A DNA stretch of 64,000 nt, taken from the NCBI GenBank assembly GCA_043228905.1, contig JBHGNT010000017.1, positions 5,456,001 through 5,520,000 on the forward strand, in the 5' to 3' direction. This DNA comes from Azolla caroliniana (taxonomy: Eukaryota > Polypodiophyta). Within the stretch, counting starts at the first letter, position 1, and each line of letters opens with the position of its first letter. Shown piece by piece: positions 21,025-30,860 of this stretch. The position numbers and the translations under genes were made by a program. The notes below the pieces were generated by a model. The model saw only the letters and a program-made list of their open reading frames with translations. It ran no database searches and was not told where the DNA came from.

Positions 21025-21789
21025 TGTCGTGAAGATTTCTAGCTACGGTGAGAAACTCGGGTAGGGCAATTAAAATGGGGATGTACAACATTGCACATGC
21101 ACTTGTAAATTTGTATAATGAGCATAAGATAACAAAATGTAAGGGGAAGGGTAATAATCTAAGGTGCTAAAGGTGGACCATCAAGTTCGTAGAGGCATAA
21201 AGGTGATGTGCACTTTGTAGACTAGAGGAAAGTACATGAAGAATGGGTGTAGGGAGTAGTGGGCATTGAGTGTGAATGAGAGAGGAGAGAGAGTTCAAGG
21301 CCCACCGATTTAAGATCAAGGAAAAATATTCCGCATAAAAGAAGGAGATTTGACCTCTCCTTTTGTAATGTGCCTCACCCCTTACTACTATAAAAGGGAG
21401 TGAGGGGTCTCTTGTGAAGGGGTTGTCTATTGTGAGTGAGGAGGGGCTTCCACTTTTTGGGTTTCTTTGGGTTGCCATTAGGGTTTCGGAATTTTGGGTT
21501 TTAGGATCTTGTTTTAGGGTTTTCATTTGTCTTCTTCTTCTTCTTCTTCTTTTCCCCTATTCGGTTAGGGTTTCATCTAGAGGGTTTATATTCGGCCTAC
21601 ACAGCCACGGTTGTAATTGGTGTGGTGCTTTCCATAATGTATCTTGTCTTGTTTAGATATTATTCTCTTGAATCTTAATCTTTCTCTTCCTTCTTAGTTG
21701 AACTCCCAAGCTTCTCTCCCTCCTCTTACTTAGTCCAAGACCCTCGTGATCCTGTCCTATCCGACATGCATGCATGGATTTCCGTGACA
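21025..21789 (+). repeat. 3' LTR of gypsy A
   Basis: Starts TGTCGTGAAG and ends CCGTGACA. Same layout as 8004-8750, including the TATAAAAG box near 21390 and the CTT tract near 21535. Divergence and indels against the 5' LTR indicate an older insertion. Confidence 0.85.
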
Positions 21790-22878
21790 TTGGGTGTCCG
21801 CATGATGGGTACACCAAACTCACTATCAAGTGAGCAAGCCGATGCATCTGAATCACTGTCATCGGGGTGGTTGACTTCGTATTCGGGCATCTTACCTTTG
21901 CCTTTGTCCAAGCTCGTACTTGGCCACGACGTGCTTGGGTTTTCGAAGGCTGACATAGAGTTCGCTCTATGCCTCATTACGAATAGTTTGTCATAATCAT
22001 CGTATTCAGAGTTGGTGGCATAATTCGTGAGTTGTCGACTTGTTGAAGCCGACTCGCTTCTTCTTTTTCGACACTCCTCGCAATGGCCGATTTTTCCGCA
22101 ATAGTTGCAAGTTGCGGGCCTCATTTGCCGACCTTGTTCGGCATGGAAGCTCCCCCTTCTTCTGAAGGTTCCTCGATGGCTTACGTGAAGGTTTGAGTTC
22201 CCTTTGTGTGATGGGCTGAATTGGCCTCTTCTACCGTCGTGACCTCGTCCTCGCCCACCATCCGAACTTGAGAAGAACATTTGTCCTTCTGACGTCTTCG
22301 TCTTGGTTCTAACACGGTTCTCTTCGACCAATAACATTGATTAGAGGTCGAAGAATGAAGGAGGGTTTTCCCTTGCCAAGATTGCCATCCTCAACGAGTC
22401 GAATCGTTGTGCAAGGCCGCCCAAGCATACTTGAACCATCTCGTCTTCGTCGACGTTTATTTTGATGGAGCCAAGCAAGTAGCAAATGCTCTTGATCTTG
22501 GCGGTGTAGTCCAACATAGACATGTCTTTTTGCCGAATGTTGTTCAACTCGTCGAAGTTGAAGCTTTCGGGCGGTTGTGTTGGCGGCGAACATTTTCTTT
22601 AAGTTCTCCCACACCTCTTTGGGCGTCTTAGCATCTCAAATGTGGCTAAGCATGTGGTCGTGGACACATGTTGTCAAGCAATACATGACTCAACTCGCCA
22701 CTTGCTCCCATGTTGAGTAGTCGGCGTTCTTTGGGTCGGGTCGATTTTCTTGAGCGTCGTTGATGTAGCTCCAATACCCTTGGCCGACAAGGTATTGGTT
22801 CATCTTGTACTCCCAAGATGAATAATTGCTCCGGTCTAGCTTTTCACTAGGGAGTGAGCTACCCATTTGTGTGTTCAT
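21790..22878 (-). pseudogene. Copia F gag (multiple stops, one frameshift)
   Basis: Read leftwards from ATG 22878: SLPSEKLDRSNYSSWEYKMN (copia gag N-terminus). In-frame TGA codons lie at 22690-22692 and 22636-22638, a small deletion near 22560 shifts the frame, a TAA lies at 22341-22343, then come an Arg/Gly-rich stretch and the knuckle CNYCGKIGHCEEC (about 22110), which has one residue fewer than the usual HX4C spacing. It ends at gypsy A (21789). All three stops fit single C-to-T changes. Protease and integrase would follow but are absent. Confidence 0.8.
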
Positions 22879-22925
22879 GTTGATTGTAGTGTCTTCCGCT
22901 TTTGCTTTCCTTCCTTCGGTCACGT

Positions 22926-23561
22926 TGTCGTGAAGAAAACCGTCCACAAGCGGAATCGGTGCACCGGAGCGTGGGAACCGACTCTTCGTGCACGTGCGCC
23001 TTATGTTGTACATAGGAGATCCTAGGTAGGTTCGGTAGATAGGAAGTAAGGGGGGAAACGGCTCCTTCCTTGCCTATAAAAGGAGGGAGACGAGGAGGGG
23101 CGAAGGGATCGCGGAGAGTCGAGGACGAAGTGCTGTCGGTTTGCGTGCGAAGGCTTCTCTCTCTCTCTGGTTTGCAAACGCCATAGCTTCCTTCTGTGCA
23201 GGTTTCGGGAGGCTCGCGCTGCTCTGAGGAATGCCCGAGTGCTTCAGGCAACACCTTCAACCTACTCCTTCCCCTCTGTGCGTTTACGAGTAGGTATCGG
23301 CATCTGTTCGCCGGCCTGTTCGGTTGTAACCGACTTCGTGTTTTGTTGTCTTCGTGTTCTTGTTGTTTGTCTTTGTTAATACATACATACGTTTGTGTCT
23401 CCCTGTGTCGCTGTCCCACTCGCGTCTTTGTGTCGAAGGGCCGTGTCCCTGTGAATCTACTCTCGCACGTAGCGGGCATCTTCTCCTTTCTCTCTTGCTC
23501 TTTGGTACAGGACCCCCGAGGTCCCGCCTCATTCCACGCATCCGCGAGGAATACCTCGACA
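22926..23561 (+). repeat. 5' LTR of gypsy G
   Basis: TGTCGTGAAG...ACCTCGACA, 636 bp. TATAAAA at 23075-23081, followed by CT-rich leader-like sequence. Near-identical to 29282-29923. Confidence 0.93.
23075..23081 (+). promoter_or_regulatory. TATA box of the gypsy G LTR
   Basis: TATAAAA in CCTATAAAAGGAGGG, present identically in the 3' LTR at 29431-29437. Located about 150 bases into the LTR, a plausible U3 promoter. Confidence 0.6.
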
Positions 23562-23564
23562 TCT

Positions 23565-23582
23565 TGGTGAACCCGACGTGAA
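23565..23582 (+). other. Primer binding site of gypsy G
   Basis: TGGTGAACCCGACGTGAA lies three bases after the LTR. Shared exactly with gypsy E. The tRNA source was not identified by eye. Confidence 0.75.
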
Positions 23583-23604
23583 AGAGGCGGCAGAAGAGCA
23601 GAAG

Positions 23605-25715
23605 ATGAAAGGGTCGGATCTTGCAGAGGCCATGGCTTCGGCCGTGGATCGGATACTGAGCGCACGCGAGGGCTCCGGCGCCCTCGACAGAGCCATTGAG
23701 GCGATCGTCGGTACGATCGGCCGGTTAAGCGGAAAGGATGCCACGAAGTATTTGGCGTCCTACGGGGCAGAGATGCTGATGCGGGACATTCCGGAAGAGA
23801 GGCGTCTTGCCGGGTTTCCTCGAGTGGCGATGCCAAGCATCCATGCGGAGGTGCTCGAGGTGCGGGCGGAGAGCCGTACCTGGGAGGAGTTCGAAGGCCG
23901 ACTCCTGGACGACGCGCTCCGGCTTTCGAAACGAGACTCATGGAATGGGTGGAGTCCCCCGGCAAGGGAAGAAACGCGTCGGCACTCCTCCGGGAGTTCG
24001 AAGAACGCTTTGCGCGCCATTCGGCGCTTGACCGAATCATTCTAGATACGAGTCGGGTCCTACTGTTCGTCAAGACGGTGGACAAGCGGGACCGGGATCA
24101 AGTCGGCTCCTTGCTGGAAACCGAAGACGGGCTAACGACCGACTGGGCAGCGGTTAAGAGAGTCTGTGGCCGTTTCGACAAACGGCGAGAATGGGCTGAT
24201 AACGGGGCGGCCAGTGCGGGGTTTGTCACAGCAAGGAGGCTTGAACCGGCACCGCAAGGGCGAAGGGAAGAAACCCGGGAATGGCTCGAAACCGGCCCGG
24301 CTTCGACCGGCATGGTCAGTGGCTCGTCCGGAGGAGCAGCGCTGGAGGAGTTGACGCGGGCGATAAAGGACCTCCAGATCGCCCAGACTCGAAGGGAAGG
24401 CGGCGAACCGGCTCGTGACCGACGGTCGGCAGCAGGGAACAGGTGCATGTGGTGCGACAAGGTCGGCCACATCCGGAAGGACTGCGGCGATTTCGCAGAA
24501 GCGCTGAGGAACCGGGTGGTGTACCTGTGGGAAGGTCGGGTGCACGCCGGCGACACCAGGAGGGCCCTGAACTGAAACGACGGGCGAGGAGGAATGAAGA
24601 GACTGATGGAAGAGGCAGCGGCCCGACACGTGGAGGCCATCCACTACTCGGCGTCGGCCGGCATTCGGGTCGGGGGCAGCGAGGCCCGAAAGGAGGGCAA
24701 AGATGGATTCTGGTCGGCAATGCTGGAAGGTCTTGCCGGCGCACGGCTAAGGAAAGATGAAACGGACCACACTGAGAGACGGGTCCGGGAAATAACCGGG
24801 TGGAGCGATCCGGTCGAGGAAAAGGCGGGCTTTGTAGAAGCCGCCTGCCGAAACTACGAGGCTCTGGTTGAAGACAAACGGGTGGGGAAAACCGGAGCGG
24901 CCGGGCCCTCGCAACGATACGAGACCCGATTCGGGCAACGACGGAACAAAGCCGGTGGGTCCAACGCGCAAGATAACCCCAGGAAGGGCGGATACCGACT
25001 GGGGACGGAAATAGAAAGGACTACGGACCTACGAAAGGTCCTAGAAGAACGGATCCTCGACAGCAAAGTGGAGTTGTCATTGTGAGAGGTGTTAGGGATC
25101 GCCAAGAAGGAGTTCCACGACTCCATTGTAGACTTGGTGAAACGGAAGAGGCTGTCGACGGAGACGGATCCGGAAAGACCAGTAGAGGTGCGGACGACGC
25201 ACATCGACGACTCGGCGCTGGCAGATGAGTGGGCGGAGAGCCACTATTCGAGGCCACACTGGGCCCGAGCGACCACGGAGACCCCGATAAAGATCGGAGA
25301 TGTTCAGGAACCGGTGGTGGCGTTGGTGGACCACGGTTCAGAAATAAACCTGATGTCCATGGACTTCTATAAGAAGGGGAAGTGGCCGATCAACACCAAG
25401 CACGGGTGGAAGATACAGGCGGCGACGCGCGCCACCGAGGAACTGCATGGGGCCTGCCCGAACGTGCGAGTCAAGATCGGCGACGTCGAGATTGACCAGC
25501 ACTTCTTCGTACAGGAGACGTCCTCGCACCCGGTCATATTAGGGGAACCATACATCACGGCGGCGCGGATGGAGACCAAAGTGTTGGACAACGGTTCAGC
25601 CTACGCGAGGGTCAAAAGCCAGGATGGGCGCCATTCAGTCCAATTTCTGACGGTGCGACCGAACCACGAGCGGAACCGCGAATCCCTCGGTGGCGAGAAC
25701 CGGGAGGATTTTTAG
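23605..25715 (+). pseudogene. Gypsy G gag-protease (one frameshift, two stops)
   Basis: Starts at ATG 23605 (MKGSDLAEAM, as in E). A one-base loss near 23937 shifts the frame within the capsid-like region, where E reads through. The zinc knuckle CMWCDKVGHIRKDC lies at about 24446-24487. In-frame TGA codons occur at 24573-24575 and 25083-25085. The protease region has LVDHGSEINLM (Asp at 25329), an Asp-His-Gly core instead of the usual Asp-Ser/Thr-Gly, and VQETSSHPVILGEPYI downstream. The frame closes at TAG 25713-25715 in the run GATTTTTAG, at the same point as in E, so this stop is ancestral and not decay. Confidence 0.88.
25709..25715 (+). promoter_or_regulatory. Candidate -1 ribosomal frameshift site at the gag-pro/pol junction
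   Basis: Gag-pro reads GAT TTT TAG (stop). Slipping back one base over the five-T run gives TTT TTA GAG, and this frame is open without interruption into the pol ORF through FLERAAKAWG. The zero frame meets another stop (TGA) about 22 codons on, so simple read-through would not yield pol. Gypsy E has the same run, the same stop and the same -1 extension. The slip sequence is not the classical X-XXY-YYZ heptamer, and a stimulatory structure was not assessed. Confidence 0.6.
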
Positions 25716-28700
25716 AGAGGGCTGCCAAGGCGTGGGGCCGAGACAGTCCAGACACTCAGGAAAGACCCCACAGCTATATGATAGAACCGAAACCGAAGAA
25801 ACCTTGTACGATAGGCAGGAAATTTTGCTTCTCCGACGACGGGGGATGTATGATAGTCGGCATCCTTGGCCGAGAAAGGGCAAGGGCGGAGGAGCGACTT
25901 CGAGCGTGCGGAGTTCTCGGCCCGGACGAGGAAATCAGCGGAGCCGTGGAGGCGGTCTCCTTCGACGACACCTTGGGGATGCTGAGGAAGGTAGCCGGAG
26001 AAGACCTTAACGAACACCGGACGATACCGGTATGTTTCGAAGAGATGTACGAAGTCATCGCGGACTTCAGTCAGGGGCTCAAGTCGGATCGGATGGCCCG
26101 AGTTAGCACGAAGTACAAGACTGTGGACCGGAAGGTAAGGCCGGTCGCGGCACCCTTACCGGAGGGTAGCGAGTCCCGAATCAGAGGGGTGGCGTCAGAC
26201 CCCAGTTTACGAGATCCGACCTGCATAGGACACACCTTCACCGACAGGACGCTCCGGGAGCTCAAGATCGGTGGGGGCGGGTTCCTACTGCCGGCGGAGG
26301 AAGACCGGTTTCGGAGAATGCTCGGAAGACACGGGAAAGCCTTCGCATTCTCACCGGAAGAGATCGGGTGCGTAGACCCGACGATCGTGGAGCCGATGGT
26401 GATATTCACGGTACCGCATGTGCCGTGGAATCTCAAGCCGATTCCGGTACCGAGAGCTCACATCCCGAAGTTGATGGAGCTATTGAGGCAGAAAGTAGAT
26501 ATGGGTATTCTCGAACCGTTGAGTGCCCCATACTCGAACCGGTGGTTTACCGTACCAAAGAAAAACGGAACGATGCGCTTCATTCAAGACCTGCAGCCGG
26601 TCAACAGAGTGACCATTCGGAACGCAGGAATCAGACCGACCATAGACGAGTTCGCGGAGGCCTTCGTCGGAAGGTCGATTTACTCGGTCGGTGATCTATA
26701 CTCGGGGTACGACCAGTTCCAGCTAGCCATGGAGAGCAGAGACATCACGACGATGCGAACTCCCCTCGGCCTAGTGCGGATGTGTACCCTGCCACAAGGA
26801 GGGACCAACTCGGTGGCCCACATGGTGAATGCAATGAACAAGGTACTGAGGGATTGCATCCCGGACATCACCATGCCGTTTCTAGACGACATCCCGATCA
26901 AGGGGTGCCCGGTGCAAGAGAAGGACGAGACACTCGGGCCGGACGGATGCCGGCGATTCGTGGCGACACACATCGACGACTGCGAGAAGGTGCTACAGAG
27001 GCAAGAGGATGCGAGGCTCACCTTCTCCGGGGAGAAATCGGCCTTCGGGCAATCGGAAATCCTGGTGGTCGGACACCTATGTGGACCTTATGGCTGGAAG
27101 CCGTCTCCGGCAAAGGTAGAAGCCATCTCCGCGATGAAGACCGATTGTAGCTCGGTTACGGAAGTTCGGAGGTTCCTGGGGGCATGCACGTTCTACCACA
27201 TATGGATTCCTCATTACGCCCACGTTGCGGAGCCGCTATACGGGTTGCTGAAGAAAGGGTGAAAATTCGAGTGGCGAGACGAGCACACGGAGTCAGTCCG
27301 AAAGCTGAAGGAAGCTCTTGCGGCAGCACCGGCGCTCCGGAAGGCTGTCTACGAGAAGGGTACCCCGGTATACATAACGGTGGATACGAGTCCAACCGGG
27401 ATCGGATGGGTCGTCAACCAAGAAGACGGGGACGGCATTCGGTTCCCGATCCGATTCGGCGCGAAGGTCCTCAGTGAACGACAGCGAGGGTACGCCCAGG
27501 TTAAACGCGAACTCTGGGGTATCGTTTCGGCAGTAAAGGCCGACAAAGACTACCTAATAGGGACAAAAGTGGTTATCGAGACGGATTGCCTGCCGATTCT
27601 CGGCATGGTTTCCGGATGCGCGACACTGGACCTGGCGATGCTCAGGTGGATAGCGTACATCAAGTCCCTGGACCCGGAAATACGACACATTTCCGGAAAA
27701 GACAACGCCATGGCCGACATGCTTTCGAGGGTGAGGTTTGATGACGAGGGCGGCATGGTTTCGGAGGACGAAGAAGTCGGCGTGGACTTCTTCGAGGCGG
27801 CGTACGTGACGACCGACGGGGCGAGCACTTCGGCACTTAATGGCTTCGACGAGAGCAAGTACGACGGCGAGTGGCTACAGATCGGTGGATTTTTGAGGAC
27901 AATGACGCCGGATGCGTCATGGACGAAGGACAAGGTCAACCGGATCCGGAAGAAAGCTTACCGATTCTTTCTCCGGGACGGATACTTATGGAAGCACCCG
28001 AAGAAGAGGAACGGCGTCCCGCTCCGGGTGGTGGCGATGAAGGAAGAACAGGAGGAGCTGCTGACGGCCTACCACGACAGCCCTTGGGCTGGACACCGTG
28101 GAACGTGGGCCACGTTCGAGAAGATAAAGGGGAAGTACTGGTGGCCGGGACTGTACCGGGATGTGCATCGGTTCGTGACGACTTGCGAGAGCTGTCAGAT
28201 GCACTCCGTAGTCCGACATCGGGACGAGCTTCACCCTACGTACCCTCCGACCATCCACTTCAAATGGATGGTAGACCTGGTGACGATGCCGATGGGAGTA
28301 GGACAGATGCGGTATCTGGTCCTGGCTCGGGAAGATCTGACGAACCAGGTAGAAGGTCGGGCCCTTCAGAACAAAACGACCTCGGCCGTATGTCGGTTCC
28401 TGATTGAGGACGTGATATGCCGGTACGGGTGCGTCGGGAAGATCGTGGCTGATCGCGGGGAGTTGGACGCAGAAGAGGCCGAGGAGCTGTTCGACCGGCT
28501 AGGAGTCAAGCTCTCGCTTACCACTGCGTACAATCCGGAGGCGAATGGAAAGGTGGAGCGTGGACACGGACCGATCGTCAAGGCATTAGTTCGGGCATGC
28601 GGAGGTCAAGTCGGGAACTGGCCGCGGCTGTTGCCTTACGCGTTGTGGGCGGACCGAACTACGCACAGTTCGGTAACCGGATTCATGCCGGCAGAGCTGA

Positions 28701-29208
28701 TTTTGGGCAGAAGCCGATCATGCCGATGGAACGTACGATCTCCTCATGGGCAACCGTGGACTGGAGAGACGAGATGAGCCGGGAGGAACTGCTGGCGGCG
28801 CGTATACGACAGCTCGAGCGAAGACCGGAGGACGTGGAGCAGGCTGCGGAAAGGCTTCGGGTGGCCAGGACGAGGAACGAAGCCCGGTTTGACCGGACGC
28901 ACCGGCTCCGACCGAAGAAGATCGAGGAAGGCGACTGGGTGCTAGTCTACGACAGTAGCCTCGACAACCAGCACCGAGCGACACGGAAGTTCGCAAGAAG
29001 GTGGTTCGGGCCTTACGTGGTACAAAGCGCCAACGACAACGAGACGTACCATCTGGCGGAACTCGACGGTACGAGAATGGCGATACCGGTAGCTGGGAAG
29101 CGGATCAAAGCGTTCAAGAAGCGTCACGACGACGAGCCGGATCCGGTTGACTTGGACCGCGACGACGAGCGATCCGAAACCGAGGAGGAACCAACGGGCG
29201 GAGAATGA
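25709..29208 (+). pseudogene. Gypsy G pol: RT, RNase H, integrase (one stop, one frameshift)
   Basis: The frame enters from the -1 junction; the first ATG is 25778. RT: WFTVPKKNGTMRFIQDLQPV near 26540, FQLAMESRDITTMRTPLGL, and active site FLDD (26879-26890) instead of the usual YxDD. A TGA at 27260-27262 (KKG-stop-KFEW) separates RT from RNase H (VYITVDTSPTGIGW, IETDCLPIL). Integrase: H2C2 (HRGTWATFEKIKGKYWW, CESCQMH), then a core with MVDLVT, VADRGELD and NGKVERGH. A one-base loss near 28709 shifts the frame, and the C-terminal GPY/F-like WFGPYVV module follows. It ends at TGA 29208 after an acidic tail. No chromodomain. Apart from these two lesions the pol is complete. Confidence 0.9.
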
Positions 29209-29267
29209 AGGCTGGACCGGTTTTCTCCGTCCCAACAGAATTTGGCGCATGCCAGTGGATGCGCGGT

Positions 29268-29281
29268 TAGGTGGGGGCGGA
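29268..29281 (+). other. Polypurine tract of gypsy G
   Basis: TAGGTGGGGGCGGA immediately precedes the 3' LTR and nearly matches the tract before the gypsy A 3' LTR. Confidence 0.75.
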
Positions 29282-29923
29282 TGTCGTGAAGAAAACCGTC
29301 CACAAGCGGAATCGGTGCACCGGAGCGTGGGAACCGACTCTTCGTGCACGTGCGCCTTATGTTGTACATAGGAGATCCTAGGTTGGTTCGGTAGGTAGGA
29401 AGTAAAGGGGGAAACGGCTCCTTCCTTGCCTATAAAAGGAGGGAGACGAGGAGGGGCGAAGGGATCGCGGAGAGTCGAGGACGAAGTGCTGTCGATTTGT
29501 GTGCGAAGGCTTCTCTCTCTCTCTCTCTCTGGTTTGCAAACGCCATAGCTTCCTTCTGTGCAGGTTTCGGGAGGCTCGCGCTGCTCTGAGGAATGCCCGA
29601 GTGCTTCCGGCAGCACCTCCAACCTACTCCTTCCCCTCTGTGCGTTTACGAGTAGGTATCGGCATCTGTTCGCCGGCCTGTTCGGTTGTAACCGACTTCG
29701 TGTTTTGTTGTCTTCGTGTTCTTGTTGTTTGTCTTTGTTAATACATACATACGTTTGTGTCTCCCTGTGTCGCTGTCCCACTCGCGTCTTTGTGTCGAAG
29801 GGCCGTGTCCCTGTGAATCTACTCTCGCACGTAGCGGGCATCTTCTCCTTTCTCTCTTGCTCTTTGGTACAGGACCCCCGAGGTCCCGGCTCATTCCACG
29901 CATCCGCGAGGAATACCTCGACA
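29282..29923 (+). repeat. 3' LTR of gypsy G
   Basis: 642 bp, near-identical to 22926-23561, with a slightly longer CT run near 29513-29530. Followed by ACGT. Confidence 0.93.
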
Positions 29924-30049
29924 ACGTACACGTGCTACGTAGCGACACTACGGTAGCAGATAACCGGATTTTGTCGTCGGCGTCTCGAACACACAATCAC
30001 GGAGTCGAGTCGGCTTAGTGGATTTTCTAAACCACACGCTCTAATACCA
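29924..30049 (-). other. Copia F leader and primer binding site
   Basis: The minus strand reads TGGTATTAGAGC at 30049-30038, directly abutting the LTR. It is a one-base variant of the initiator-Met PBS. The rest (30037-29924) is leader, continuing beyond gypsy G at 22925-22879 to the gag ATG. Confidence 0.8.
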
Positions 30050-30498
30050 TGTTAAGAATTAGGTAATTAAGCAAGGGTTAATTAGTACCTAATTATGTGA
30101 TTACGTTAAGTGCAAAAGATTATGTGATACGTGTGTGTATGTGTGTGAGAGGAAGAGAGAGAGAGAGGAAGATACACTTATGAACAACACAAGATGGGGG
30201 ATGATTAACTCTATTTTAAATTAGCATTATCATCATCAAATACAAAAATACCCACAATGAGGTATATGTATATACATCTCATGTGCAAAGGTGCACATGT
30301 GTGAGTAGAATATAGGTATTAAGGTTTAAATCCTATATTAAATGTACTTGGTAGTGGAGGATCTAGAATATCTCACTTAAGTAAAAGGTCCTATTTAAGG
30401 CGTGATAATGAACACTTCTAACTAGATTCTATCTAGGTAACTACGAAGTTACATGGTTGACTAACTAACTAAATTAAGTTGAGCTTGATCTCTCAACA
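30050..30498 (-). repeat. 5' LTR of copia F, 449 bp
   Basis: On the plus strand, TGTTAAGAATTAGG...CTCTCAACA. It aligns with 1696-2023 plus 7541-7654 and gives the uninterrupted sequence around the copia-1 insertion site (CTTAAGTAAAAGGTCC). CATAT duplication at 30499-30503. Confidence 0.88.
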
Positions 30499-30503
30499 CA
30501 TAT

Positions 30504-30860
30504 AACACGCACCACTGAAAGCATATAACTTCCAAAATATCAACAATACTGATTAGCATACATCTCCCAAATCACAAACTGTAGGCATCTGCTCTGCTAT
30601 ACATTCACACTGATCACAAATCTCTCTTCCAAATGTGGTAGGGGTCTCTTCCACCACAACTTATTTCCACCAGAAATGTTTCGCAAATGGTGAATAAACG
30701 TGAGAGTTCCCCTGTGAATAACAGGCTCTTTTCTTCAATGTCGAAGATGTTGGAGATGCCCAACAACAGGTAGATGCTAAAACCAAGTGACTCCAATCAC
30801 CAATGTTTCTGCTAGAATCTCGAAAGCTCTGTATTGTGAACTCCCAAGCTCTGATAACAC
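30504..30860 (-). other. Copia H leader and primer binding site
   Basis: Continues the leader interrupted at 1695. On the minus strand TGTTATCAGAGC (30859-30848) is an 11-of-12 match to the initiator-Met PBS, one base from the LTR at 30861. Short ORFs here are not convincing. Confidence 0.6.

Larger units (their letters stand above)
8004..21789 (+). mobile_element. Ty3-gypsy element A, with nested insertions in its interior
   Basis: Two related LTRs (8004-8750 and 21025-21789) in the same orientation; PBS directly after the first; a gag fragment at 8793-9095; and a G-rich polypurine tract before the second. The interior is replaced or filled by gypsy B, copia C, LTR D and gypsy E. The flanking five bases (TTCGA and TTGGG) do not match, so no target duplication survives or one end is rearranged. 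It lies within copia F. Confidence 0.75.
22926..29923 (+). mobile_element. Ty3-gypsy retrotransposon G, full length, about 7.0 kb, recently inactivated
   Basis: LTRs at 22926-23561 and 29282-29923; PBS at 23565; gag-pro and pol as separate overlapping frames; polypurine tract before the 3' LTR. ACGT flanks both ends (22922-22925, 29924-29927), a putative 4-bp target duplication in copia F's leader. The LTRs differ at roughly ten sites by eye plus a CT-repeat length change, so it is young but not as young as copia-1. Coding lesions: two frameshifts and three stops. Confidence 0.92.
1696..30498 (-). mobile_element. Ty1-copia element F (minus strand), host of three nested insertions
   Basis: Bounded by CATAT duplications. 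In minus-strand order: 5' LTR 30050-30498, PBS 30038-30049, leader 29924-30037 plus 22879-22925, gag 22878-21790, a short RT-linker remnant 8003-7673, polypurine tract about 7655-7672, and the 3' LTR (7541-7654 plus 1696-2023). The insertions are copia-1 in the 3' LTR, gypsy A between gag and the RT-linker remnant, and gypsy G in the leader. Protease, integrase and the catalytic RT/RNase H domains are not visible, so F looks internally deleted or non-autonomous. The two LTRs differ at about eight positions in the first 90 bases by eye, so F is older than copia-1 and G. Confidence 0.85.

Noticed and set aside
23196-23570. 124-codon ORF in the gypsy G LTR (with a twin at 29558-29956)
   Set aside because: Lies wholly in LTR sequence, changes with LTR differences and has no domain. 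Chance frame in CT-rich DNA.
30614-30796. Minus-strand 60-codon ORF as copia gag
   Set aside because: Lies in the H leader between the PBS and gag, with no gag motif.
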